Assembly: GCA_021151625.1 (NCBI GenBank)
Contig: JAGKWY010000126.1
Span: 1-32,324, forward strand
Direction of reading: 5' to 3'
DNA length: 32,324 bases
Origin: Gammaproteobacteria bacterium
Lineage (GTDB): Bacteria > Pseudomonadota > Gammaproteobacteria > Pseudomonadales > Cellvibrionaceae
Shown: piece by piece, positions 16,470-23,669 of the stretch
How the letters are laid out: every line of letters starts with the position of its first letter
Numbering within the stretch: the stretch's first letter is position 1
The notes under the pieces: model-generated
Databases searched by the model: none
The model's input: the letters and a program-made list of their open reading frames with translations, nothing else
Told to the model about the DNA's origin: nothing
Position numbers and translations under genes: made by a program

Positions 16470-17801
16470 TTAACGACTGCCCTGCTGATTGAGCAGCTCG
16501 AAATAAAAAGCCTGCATTTTTTTGCCTACACAATCCCAGCTTAATTGCTGCAGAATATGTTCGCGACCGCGTTCGCCCAATTGCCTACGCAACTCTGCAC
16601 TGCCAATTAATTCATGTAACGCATTAACCAGAGATTCCACATTACCTGCTTCAACCAAACGCGCGCCCTCACCCACCACTTCTGGCAAAGCGCCGCCATC
16701 GCTGCAAATTAATGGTACACCGCAAGCCATGGCTTCAGCGGCAGGCAAACCAAAACCTTCATACAGCGAAGGCACTATGGCAATAGCAGCGCGCGCGTAT
16801 TCTTCAACTAATTCCTGATTGCTGATGCCGGATTTAAATTGCACCGCATCCAGTAATTGCAGGGCAGTTAATTCTTTTTGGGTATCGCCATCTTCTTTTA
16901 ATTTACCAATCACCGTAAGTTGCAACTGCGGAAACCCGGTACGCAGCTGCGCCAGCGCACGCAATAAAATGCTGAGACCTTTCAAAGGCTGATCAGACGA
17001 TGCGGTGGTAATTAATGCAAATTCGCGCCGGGAAATTTCTGGCAGGGGTTTGAAGATATTGGTATCCACCCCATTGGGAATCACCTGGATTTTTTCTGCA
17101 GGCCGCGCAAAAGCCTGTTCGATATCGTGTTGCGATTGCGCGGAAACCGTAATCACATGCTGCAACTCTTGCACAACTTTTTTCTGCATGGATAAAAAAC
17201 TGTACCAGCGGTTAATTAACCAGCGCTGGCCTTTATCAGTTGCCGCAGCAAGTGCGAGATCGCGATCGCGCGTTATGGGGTGATGCACAGTAGCGACTAC
17301 TTTTAGGCCGCGCTTTTGTAACGCAAGCAAACCATAAGCAAGGCACTGGTTGTCGTGGACAACATCGTAGTGAGGTGCGTGCCGTTTAAAATGTTTGACC
17401 AGCCGGCGACCAAAGCAGTAGGGCTCGCCAAAGGCGCCACTTAATTTACTCCACCACTCGTAAAAATCGCTGAAAGACAACAGATGTTGCAAACGCAGTG
17501 CGCGCGTGGGATTCGGGTGAGCGTATAAGTCCAGGCTGGGAATTTTGATAAGCCTAACGCGTGCATCCAACTCGGGATAAGGCGGACCGGAAATGACATC
17601 CACCTCATGTCCCAACTCGACTAAGGCTTTGCTCAAATAATGTAAATAGATTCCCTGCCCACCCACATGCGGATGACTGCGATAGCCGAGCAGTGCAATC
17701 CGCAAACGGCCCCACACTGGCAGTGTAGAAGCATGGCCGGTGTCCGTATCAACGCCAGCAGAATTGTCATGGGCTTCATAAGCCAGGGGCAAATAAGACA
17801 T
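16470..17801 (-). CDS. GT4-family glycosyltransferase
   Basis: 443 residues from ATG 17801; a TTG three codons upstream is possible. It is a GT-B fold retaining enzyme. The N-terminal domain holds LGYRSHPHVGGQGIYLHYL (about 38-56), the acceptor-side glycine loop. The C-terminal nucleotide-sugar domain has VIPNGVDTNIF (about 240-250), SDQPLKGLSILLRAL, and the GT4 E-x7-E signature YEGFGLPAAEAMACGVP (Glu348 and Glu356). The first 30 residues are polar and variable. It is the first gene of the operon with the methyltransferase, cyclase-like protein and rsmE, and a promoter fits just upstream. Likely donor UDP- or GDP-sugar; the acceptor is unknown. Confidence 0.92.
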   Translation of the reverse strand: MSYLPLAYEAHDNSAGVDTDTGHASTLPVWGRLRIALLGYRSHPHVGGQGIYLHYLSKALVELGHEVDVISGPPYPELDARVRLIKIPSLDLYAHPNPTRALRLQHLLSFSDFYEWWSKLSGAFGEPYCFGRRLVKHFKRHAPHYDVVHDNQCLAYGLLALQKRGLKVVATVHHPITRDRDLALAAATDKGQRWLINRWYSFLSMQKKVVQELQHVITVSAQSQHDIEQAFARPAEKIQVIPNGVDTNIFKPLPEISRREFALITTASSDQPLKGLSILLRALAQLRTGFPQLQLTVIGKLKEDGDTQKELTALQLLDAVQFKSGISNQELVEEYARAAIAIVPSLYEGFGLPAAEAMACGVPLICSDGGALPEVVGEGARLVEAGNVESLVNALHELIGSAELRRQLGERGREHILQQLSWDCVGKKMQAFYFELLNQQGSR

Positions 17802-17830
17802 GGAACGCAATTACCTTATGGAATCCGCGC

Positions 17831-17859
17831 ATTATAGGCGCAGCCGGTAACTGGCTCCA
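17831..17859 (-). promoter_or_regulatory. Promoter of the glycosyltransferase operon
   Basis: On the minus strand TGGAGC (17859-17854), a 17-base spacer and a perfect TATAAT (17836-17831) precede the ATG at 17801. Transcription would begin near 17824, giving a leader of about 25 bases. It lies downstream of the microprotein gene, so the operon can be transcribed independently of it. Confidence 0.5.
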
Positions 17860-17924
17860 TCATTAGCGTGCTGGCTTTATCATCCCGATTACCAACAGAG
17901 TTTTTCCGAGTGAGTTATCTGCAA

Positions 17925-18044
17925 TTAATGCTCACGCTTGGCATCTACTTTTTTGTCGATTATCGCCAAAGCCACTCCGCCCACCAATAGCAGTACCAAT
18001 ACCGCAACCAAAGACGCCGTGCCGACTATGCCTGAAACTAACAT
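17925..18044 (-). CDS. 39-residue single-span membrane microprotein, copy A
   Basis: A short frame found by reading the minus strand: ATG at 18044, TAA at 17927-17925. GGGAG lies 8 bases before the ATG, a strong ribosome binding site. The peptide starts MLVSGIVG, has a valine/leucine-rich hydrophobic core at about residues 5-29 and a charged tail (DKKVDAKREH), so the C-terminus should be cytoplasmic. It aligns without gaps over all 39 residues with the frame at 19032-19151: 14 identities by eye plus many conservative changes, and both end in REH. That conservation and the two ribosome binding sites argue that it is a real gene. Function unknown. A 16-bp palindrome lies upstream. Confidence 0.75.
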   Translation of the reverse strand: MLVSGIVGTASLVAVLVLLLVGGVALAIIDKKVDAKREH

Positions 18045-18067
18045 GGTGATTTCTCCCGCGGGTTAAT

Positions 18068-18083
18068 GCACTGATCTCAGTGC
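18068..18083. promoter_or_regulatory. Perfect 16-bp palindrome upstream of microprotein A
   Basis: GCACTGA, TC, TCAGTGC form exact 7-bp arms, ending 24 bases upstream of the microprotein start codon. It could be an operator for a dimeric repressor or a leader hairpin. Confidence 0.5.
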
Positions 18084-18141
18084 CACGGGGATAGCTTGCG
18101 CGTTCTGCGCTGGATGGATTTTGATTTCAATCAAGCTATTT

Positions 18142-18166
18142 TTTGCGCGGTTTGATCTGGCGCAAA
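18142..18166. promoter_or_regulatory. Inverted repeat TTTGCGC-N11-GCGCAAA
   Basis: Exact 7-bp arms 11 bases apart lie in the divergent region between microprotein A and the lipoprotein gene. Spacing suits a dimeric regulator binding one helical turn apart. A second short palindrome (TTGATTTCAATCAA) is at 18121-18134. No regulator is encoded nearby. Confidence 0.35.
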
Positions 18167-18247
18167 CATGAGCTTTTTGCCAATTCAGCTGTGATTCAAC
18201 CAATAAAGCTCAGATTATGAAAACCGGGTGTACTGAAGGAACCGAGA

Positions 18248-18952
18248 ATGAAAATAGCGGCTATTGTATTGACTCTGTTGCTGTCGGGATGCGCGCTCCT
18301 GCTTGAAACACCCTATCACTTCACCGGAGAACTTAAGCTTGAACACCAGGTAGATATTATGCTTGCCTACAAGCGTTTTTCTAATGGCCCACTGGATATC
18401 ACCCTGCGCAAATCCAATGTCTCTCACGCGCTTAACGGATTGACTATGACGCAACATGGCAATGCTGTTGAATTAAAGCCCCCTCAAAGTACACCCCTGG
18501 TTTTCGGCAGCTTTGTTCTTGACCAGCAACTACTTGCCAGCCCATATCGCATAGAGGGCAATGTGCAGCGGCAATTAATCGCTCAACCACGATTGGTAAC
18601 GGATACTGAAGCCTGTAGTTTCGCCGGCTTCTGTGATGTGGAAGAAACTATTGAAGAAACAATTTGCGCGGAAGAGTCGGCATCACCTCACGATCATTCC
18701 AAACTCCACAGCCACCAATCGGAAAACTGCGAAACCAAAAAAACAACCGTCACTAAAAACACCTGGGTTCACGATTGCCCCGGCGAGAAGCCCATTGAAA
18801 TTACGCTGCAGCCGGCGCGCTACCAACTAACGCTGGCAATCTATTCAGCTGACAGGGAAGACCTGCTGATTGGAACCTATCAGGGTCAAACCCAAGTGAA
18901 AGATGAACAAATTAGTAAACGTGATGCGGGCACTTGTGAAGCTGTCGATTAG
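18248..18952 (+). CDS. Cysteine- and histidine-containing lipoprotein, unknown family
   Basis: 234 residues with a lipoprotein signal peptide: LLLSGC places the lipidated cysteine at residue 15, followed by Ala-Leu-Leu, which does not suggest inner-membrane retention. AAGGA precedes the ATG by about 8 bases. The first half is beta-rich. The middle holds CSFAGFC and further cysteines around HDHSKLHSHQSENC (about 147-160), a metal-binding-like cluster. Another cysteine pair comes later (HDCPGEK and near the C-terminus). I recognise no family. It is divergent from microprotein A and convergent with microprotein B, with a shared terminator at 18981-19008. Confidence 0.82.
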   Translation: MKIAAIVLTLLLSGCALLLETPYHFTGELKLEHQVDIMLAYKRFSNGPLDITLRKSNVSHALNGLTMTQHGNAVELKPPQSTPLVFGSFVLDQQLLASPYRIEGNVQRQLIAQPRLVTDTEACSFAGFCDVEETIEETICAEESASPHDHSKLHSHQSENCETKKTTVTKNTWVHDCPGEKPIEITLQPARYQLTLAIYSADREDLLIGTYQGQTQVKDEQISKRDAGTCEAVD

Positions 18953-18980
18953 CATCCAAACCGCTGAGATGGTGAAAATA

Positions 18981-19008
18981 AAAACCGGGCTAAAGTGCCC
19001 GGTTTTTT
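18981..19008. terminator. Bidirectional intrinsic terminator
   Basis: AAAACCGGGC, a 6-base loop and GCCCGGTTTTTT: a GC-rich stem with A and T runs on both sides. It serves the plus-strand lipoprotein gene and the minus-strand operon ending in microprotein B. Confidence 0.9.
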
Positions 19009-19031
19009 ATTCGCCCTTACTCACTGAATGC

Positions 19032-19151
19032 TTAGTGTTCGCGGGTAGGCGCCAGGCGGTTTTCTACGATTGAGAGAACAAAGCCAATTACGATGGTGAG
19101 GGCAAATACACCGATTAACAGGCCCGGGCCGATGATTGCTGATGTCGACAT
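19032..19151 (-). CDS. 39-residue single-span membrane microprotein, copy B
   Basis: Minus-strand frame from ATG 19151 to TAA 19034-19032, with GGAG 8 bases before the ATG. The peptide begins MSTSAIIGPGLLIG, has a hydrophobic span at about residues 5-29 and a tail with VENRLAP and terminal REH. It is the last gene of the retropepsin-like/7-TM/ATP-grasp operon, 54 bases after the ATP-grasp stop and just before the terminator. It pairs with copy A at 17925-18044: equal length, ungapped alignment, same tail. Inference: a small partner subunit or regulator of a membrane complex, perhaps of the 7-TM protein. No known family recognised. Confidence 0.77.
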   Translation of the reverse strand: MSTSAIIGPGLLIGVFALTIVIGFVLSIVENRLAPTREH

Positions 19152-19205
19152 GATTATTGCTCCAGTAAGTCTTGGCGATAGCTGCCAGTGATTAAGTACA
19201 ACGGA

Positions 19206-20249
19206 TTACAAACCATCCGCGTTAAAGGTTTTCATTACATAATCCACACGCTGCTCGGCCGTGCGGTGCATACGTTCTTTCAGGGACTCAATATGACGCA
19301 AGCGCGGTAGCAGGCCGCGACCATTGGCAACTTGAATTGCCAGCCCCGGGCGAGCATTTAACTCCAGAAGTTGCGCGCCGCGGGTTTTATCCAGTACCAG
19401 GTCGGTACCTATATAGCCCAGACCAGTCATTTCATAGCATTTGGAAGCGAGTAGCAACCAGTTGCGCCAGTCGGCGATCTGGATTTCCTTCAGCTCACGC
19501 TTGGTGTCCGGGTGATGGGTTACCGGTTTGGAGTGCTGCACGGCGTTAAGCGCGCGACCAGTGGCTATATCCAGCCCCACACCCACGGCACCCTGGTGCA
19601 GGTTGGCCTTGCCATCGGACTTGTGGGTCGCGAGGCGCAGCATGGCCATCACCGGGTAGCCTTTGAAGATGATGATGCGGATGTCCGGCACGCCTTCGTA
19701 GGAATAATCCTTGAAGTAGTCATCGAACTGGATCAGGTCTTCCACAATCACCACATCCGGCTTGCCGCCCAGAGAATACAACCCCGCAAGAGCGTTGGTC
19801 ATATGGCGCTTGATATCTTCGATGGTGATTTCCACGCCCGAGGACTTAATGAACTTGTCGCCGCGACGGCCAATGATCACCAGAATTCCCTTGCCGCCTG
19901 ACCCTTTGGCCGGTTTTATCGCAAAGGCTTCCAGCGCCATTAACTTGTCTTCGATGTGGGCAATTTCATGCTGGACGTTGACCACAAAGAACAGCTTGGG
20001 TGTAGCCACCTCATATTCTTCCGCCAGCAACTTGGTTTTGAGCTTGTTATCCACCAGAGGGAACAGGCTGCGCGGGTTGTAGGCGGCGATAAAGTCGTGG
20101 TTGCGGCAGTTCATCCCCAAAATGCCCAGGCGCTTGAGGCGCCAGGGGCTGACCCAGGAACTCCACCAGCGTTTTATGCCCGATGGCGCTGCCGGCTTGG
20201 CTACTGGTGCAGTAGCCGGAGCTGATGTAGAGGGGGAGGCCTCACTCAT
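19206..20249 (-). CDS. ATP-grasp, alpha-L-glutamate ligase-like protein
   Basis: 347 residues. The first 24 are a Pro/Ala/Ser-rich linker. The ATP-grasp fold follows: the glycine-rich loop IKPAKGSGGKGILVI (about 111-125), VIVEDLIQF (about 167-175), RIIIFKGYPVMAMLRL, and the metal site GTDLVLD (Asp283) plus LLELNARPG (Glu296, Asn298). The family resembles RimK and LysX-type carboxylate-amine ligases, which join an amino acid to an acyl phosphate made with ATP. The ATG overlaps the stop of the 7-TM gene (ATGA). I recall the trio of this gene, the 7-TM transglutaminase-like gene and a retropepsin-like protease as recurring in gammaproteobacteria with an osmotic-stress role in Pseudomonas; the substrate is unknown. 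Confidence 0.9.
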   Translation of the reverse strand: MSEASPSTSAPATAPVAKPAAPSGIKRWWSSWVSPWRLKRLGILGMNCRNHDFIAAYNPRSLFPLVDNKLKTKLLAEEYEVATPKLFFVVNVQHEIAHIEDKLMALEAFAIKPAKGSGGKGILVIIGRRGDKFIKSSGVEITIEDIKRHMTNALAGLYSLGGKPDVVIVEDLIQFDDYFKDYSYEGVPDIRIIIFKGYPVMAMLRLATHKSDGKANLHQGAVGVGLDIATGRALNAVQHSKPVTHHPDTKRELKEIQIADWRNWLLLASKCYEMTGLGYIGTDLVLDKTRGAQLLELNARPGLAIQVANGRGLLPRLRHIESLKERMHRTAEQRVDYVMKTFNADGL

Positions 20250-21808
20250 GACTCGGCTCCCTTTTTCTCAACATTGCCCTTCTCAACATTGTCCACCATG
20301 GCACGGAAGCGGCGCAGTTCGGACAGTTTGTAGCCGGTGTATTGACCCATCAGCATAATCAAGGCCAGTGCCACCAAATTCAGTTCGGGGAAGTTAAAGG
20401 TCAGGTGCCCCACCAGCGACAACTGCATCAGCGCATAGGCCAGCACCGCTACCAATAAACTGCCGCCGCCCTGCACCATCACCTCTTTGGGGCCTTCTTC
20501 TTCCCAGAGGATGGACATACGCTCGATGGTCCAGGCGATGATGATCATGGGGAAGAAGGTGATGGTCATACCGGTGTTAAAGCCCATCTGGTAGCCGATC
20601 AGGCTGAGCGCGGAAATGATAAAGATCACCAGCACCACCAGCGTTGCAATCCGCGATATCAGCAGCAGGTTTAGCCGCGATAAGTAGGTGCGCAATACCA
20701 GGCCCATAGCCACTACCGTCACAAAACTCACCACCCCCAGAACCAGTGACGTCTGCAAGAAGGCCATGGCAATCAGGATAGGCATAAAGGTGCCCGAGGT
20801 TTTCAGGCCGATGATAATGCGCATAAACACCACCACCAGCGCGCCCATAGGCAACAGCAGCAGCAGTTTGAACATGCTTTGTTCTTCAATTGGCAAATGC
20901 TGGATGCTGAGCACGCTAAACGCGCTTTCCTTGTATTGGGCTTTGATCAAATCCAGTGCCGGTACTGTCTGGTGGATCATGGAGAAGCTCACGCGCGAGC
21001 GATTGCCACCGGCTACATCGAGGATTGATTCACCGCCGGTATGCCAGAGCAGCAGGTTTTCCGGTACTCCCTGCTCACCGGTGGCGGGGTTAAACAGCAC
21101 CCACTCTTTGCCATCGTAAACCTGTACCAAGCGGGAGAGGCTCTGGTGACGACGGGCATCTTCCAGATACAAACCCAGCGCCGGGCGCGCCGGAATTCCC
21201 GCCTGATTGACCAGCTTCTCGATCAACGCCGAGCGATCGGTCTGCGCCGATAACAACAGGGCCGCGTTTTGATCCAGGTTGTCGTTATTGAACTGCTTGA
21301 TCAATTCGCGCGTCAGGCTTTGCGGGTTGCTGGATCTGGCCAGCGCGGTATCCAGCACCTGCTGGGCCGCAGTTTCCTGTGAGGGACCATCCCAATCCAC
21401 ATGGGCTGCTTGCGGTTGCTCCAACTGTGTAGCTACCGCCACCTCATCCTGCACATCAATAAACTGGGTTTTGTAATAGATAGTCTGCGGCCCCAAGGCC
21501 TCGCGCTTGGACCACTCGCCACGGCGCACCGCATTTTCAGTCACTACCGAGTAACCGTAACCGGGAGCTGCCGCCTGCTCACTAAAACTGCGGAAACCGG
21601 GCGGGTTGTCTGGCAAGCCCAGACGCGCCGTAATGGGTTCGCCAGTAGCATCAAAATCGATGCGCGCTTCAATCAGCCATACGGGTTTTTGCACGCCGGG
21701 GGTAAAGGGAATTTCCATTTGCACATGGCGCATCCAGGCGGTGATCAAGCCAAACAGGGCCAGTATGCCGATAATGGTGTAAAAGGGGGCGCGAGAGGGT
21801 TTCTTCAT
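20246..21808 (-). CDS. Inactive transglutaminase-like domain fused to seven membrane helices
   Basis: 520 residues from ATG 21808 (AGGAAG upstream). Helix 1 is at about 8-25, a periplasmic domain spans about 30-310, and a cluster of hydrophobic helices runs from about 313 to 492. The periplasmic part has a transglutaminase-core shape (LVNQAGIPARPALGLYL, about 199-214; VYDGKEWVLFNPATGE, about 230-245), but the catalytic triad positions appear replaced: no cysteine before the GIPAR segment, Leu in the histidine region, and Asn instead of Asp before Pro. This matches the family description 'inactive transglutaminase fused to 7 transmembrane helices'. It is translated between the protease-like lipoprotein and the ATP-grasp protein. 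Likely role: a membrane scaffold or sensor for the ligase. Confidence 0.9.
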   Translation of the reverse strand: MKKPSRAPFYTIIGILALFGLITAWMRHVQMEIPFTPGVQKPVWLIEARIDFDATGEPITARLGLPDNPPGFRSFSEQAAAPGYGYSVVTENAVRRGEWSKREALGPQTIYYKTQFIDVQDEVAVATQLEQPQAAHVDWDGPSQETAAQQVLDTALARSSNPQSLTRELIKQFNNDNLDQNAALLLSAQTDRSALIEKLVNQAGIPARPALGLYLEDARRHQSLSRLVQVYDGKEWVLFNPATGEQGVPENLLLWHTGGESILDVAGGNRSRVSFSMIHQTVPALDLIKAQYKESAFSVLSIQHLPIEEQSMFKLLLLLPMGALVVVFMRIIIGLKTSGTFMPILIAMAFLQTSLVLGVVSFVTVVAMGLVLRTYLSRLNLLLISRIATLVVLVIFIISALSLIGYQMGFNTGMTITFFPMIIIAWTIERMSILWEEEGPKEVMVQGGGSLLVAVLAYALMQLSLVGHLTFNFPELNLVALALIMLMGQYTGYKLSELRRFRAMVDNVEKGNVEKKGAES

Positions 21809-21898
21809 GGGTGTTCTTCCTGGGTGGCTGGCACTCGGGCCAGCCCATTTAAGCAAACTTATACACAAACCGGGTTATGCAACGCTGGTGCTGCACAC

Positions 21899-22708
21899 TC
21901 AGTTCTTGGCAGTGGTATCGTTTTTTGCAGTCGCGTCATTGCGCTGCAGGGGGGCGAGGTTGTTGCCGCTCACATCCACCAGCATCACATCGCGCAACAG
22001 GTTGCGGCCGATCAAGATCGGGAATTCGGAGCTGCTGCGATCCGCCAGAATAAACTCACCCTTCTGGCTCAACTTGCCGATGGTAAAGCGGATTTCCACC
22101 ACCGGGCGACGATCCGGCGTGGGGTTGGCGCTCTGCACGGTTTGAAAACGCAAGCGTTTGCGCTCCAGCACATGGGGCTCTTTGGTGTCCGGGTTGTAGA
22201 TGGTGAAGCGCACCCACTCTTCGCCGTTGCGCTCAAACATCTGGATATTGCGCGCATCTATCACCGAATTGGCCACATTAGTGCTGATACGGGCATTCAT
22301 CACCACATTCAGGCCAGCGATTAACGCCTGTTCACGCAAACCGACGATTTGTTTGTCAGTTTGTAATTGTTCGCGCGGACCGGGTTTCTTGGTCGATTCG
22401 GCCACAGGTGCTGGGCAATCTACCTTGGGCGCCGGGCGCTCCACTACTTGCGGGCGGGCATCCAGCGCTTTTTGCTGAGCGGCCAATTGCGTTTGCACCT
22501 GTTGCAATTGGGTCAGAATCTGTCCCTGCTGCTGGGTGACTTGCTCGGCATGAGCTTGATGCTGGGCAATACACTGCTGGGCACCGACCAACTCGGCCTG
22601 GGTTTGCTGGTGTACTTTGGCTTGGTTGGTACAGGCACTGAGCGCTGTCACGGCTAAGGCCATCAGACTCAATTTATAGAAAACGCGATTTGCAGAGGTA
22701 TTTTTCAT
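21899..22708 (-). CDS. Retropepsin-like (ATP-dependent zinc protease family) lipoprotein, active site altered
   Basis: 269 residues from ATG 22708; a GTG at 22729 overlapping the previous stop is an alternative. The signal peptide ends in a lipobox, ALSAC, with Cys26. Residues 35-85 are a glutamine-rich coiled coil. The C-terminal domain (about 120-245) is the retropepsin-like fold associated with RimK-type genes: VGLREQALIAGLNVVMNARI, then FERNGEEWVRFTIY and FPILIGRNLL (229-238). The catalytic Asp-Thr-Gly expected after NARI reads Ser142-Thr-Asn144, so the protease Asp is missing and the protein is probably not an active peptidase. First gene of the operon with the 7-TM and ATP-grasp proteins, and preceded by tandem operator-like repeats. 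Confidence 0.85.
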   Translation of the reverse strand: MKNTSANRVFYKLSLMALAVTALSACTNQAKVHQQTQAELVGAQQCIAQHQAHAEQVTQQQGQILTQLQQVQTQLAAQQKALDARPQVVERPAPKVDCPAPVAESTKKPGPREQLQTDKQIVGLREQALIAGLNVVMNARISTNVANSVIDARNIQMFERNGEEWVRFTIYNPDTKEPHVLERKRLRFQTVQSANPTPDRRPVVEIRFTIGKLSQKGEFILADRSSSEFPILIGRNLLRDVMLVDVSGNNLAPLQRNDATAKNDTTAKN

Positions 22709-22722
22709 CACAACAACCGGGG

Positions 22723-22774
22723 CTATCACAGGAGTGAAATGGTTATAACTATCACGGAAGTGAATTGGTTATAA
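22723..22774. repeat. Two tandem 26-bp repeats with TCAC-N4-GTGA dyads
   Basis: The units 22723-22748 and 22749-22774 are directly adjacent and differ at 3 of 26 bases. Read on the minus strand, each has TTATAACCA followed by TTCACT and ending GTGATAG. Each contains the dyad TCAC-N4-GTGA. A weaker partial copy may follow to about 22795. The array sits just upstream of the retropepsin-like operon and inside the last codons of the acyltransferase gene, so it may be an operator. Confidence 0.85.
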
Positions 22775-23541
22775 AAAGTTAAGTGGACTAATTGTACGCT
22801 ATAAATGGCGGCATCTGCATCCATCACCACTATTTTGAACCCGCCGGGAACACGCTCGGCATAGCAGGAACAGACTGCGCAGCCAGTGCGCTGGATCAAC
22901 CCCTGCACCAGGGTCATGGTCAGCGCAGGCTGGCCCATAAAGGGCGCCACTTCACCGCCGGCATCTTTGGCCGGCACCTGGTCGGGCAGGATTCCCACAA
23001 TAGTGCCACCCTGCAGGGCTTTGAACAGCATCATCACCCCTTTGCGATTGGTCGGCGCCATGGTGATGTTCAATTTGCTGCGCCCGGCCAACACCAACTC
23101 ATCCATTTTGGGATTTTCCAGCGGCTGGTACATGGCGGTGAGATTCGCCACGCTGGCCAGATAAGGTGCCACCACTTCCCAATTGCCGTGGTGCGGGGCC
23201 AAAACCAATACACCCTTGCCGGCCGCCAGCTTGGCGCGCAGCAATTCATCACCTTCTTTGGCGACAATATTGCTGTCCAGCCAGGCCCAGGAATTGCGCC
23301 AGATAGCACCCGCTTCCATGGCGGTTTTTGCGGTTTCTTGCAGGCTCTGCTTGCTCAGGGCGATTTGCTCGGCGGGGGTCAACTCGGGAAAACACAAGGC
23401 AATATTGGTGCGTGTCACCTTGGCCGAGCGGCCGTTCATCCACCAGACAACACGGCCAATGGTACTGCCGATACTGCGCAACAGGCCCAGCGGCAGCTGC
23501 GCCATGGCTTTTACCAGCAAGGGGGCCAGGTGGTTTTTCAT
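22726..23541 (-). CDS. LpxL/HtrB-like lipid A acyltransferase with replaced C-terminus
   Basis: 271 residues from ATG 23541. This inner-membrane enzyme family adds a secondary acyl chain to lipid A. Seen: TNIALCFPELTPAE (about 45-58), the catalytic H-x4-E in APHHGNWE (His117, Glu122), the YQP/ENPKMDEL substrate segment (about 139-149) and GILPDQVP with downstream PFMGQPALT. After AAIYS (about 244-248) the sequence turns into low-quality text (VQLVHLTFYNQF...) encoded by the 26-bp repeat region. The family's conserved end, with a Q-Y-x-W-x-x-K-R-F block, is absent. Expected length is about 295, so roughly 45 residues are lost. The enzyme may be inactive, or this may be an assembly lesion. Confidence 0.88.
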   Translation of the reverse strand: MKNHLAPLLVKAMAQLPLGLLRSIGSTIGRVVWWMNGRSAKVTRTNIALCFPELTPAEQIALSKQSLQETAKTAMEAGAIWRNSWAWLDSNIVAKEGDELLRAKLAAGKGVLVLAPHHGNWEVVAPYLASVANLTAMYQPLENPKMDELVLAGRSKLNITMAPTNRKGVMMLFKALQGGTIVGILPDQVPAKDAGGEVAPFMGQPALTMTLVQGLIQRTGCAVCSCYAERVPGGFKIVVMDADAAIYSVQLVHLTFYNQFTSVIVITISLL

Positions 23542-23669
23542 GAACAGGCAACTCACAGAAAAAAGTGCGCGCAGCTTACCGGAAATTGTCCGCCAACTGA
23601 ACGCCCGTCATCGCCATTCATTGGCTTGCGCGCTAGAGTAAAACTACGCCCTCACAGCGAGTCAGCAAA

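Noticed and set aside
17925..19151. Type I toxin-antitoxin interpretation of the hydrophobic microproteins
   Set aside because: No antisense RNA promoter is visible, one copy ends a housekeeping-like operon, and strong ribosome binding sites argue against tightly repressed toxins.
22723..22774. Possible CRISPR fragment
   Set aside because: The two 26-bp units are directly adjacent, with no spacers between them.
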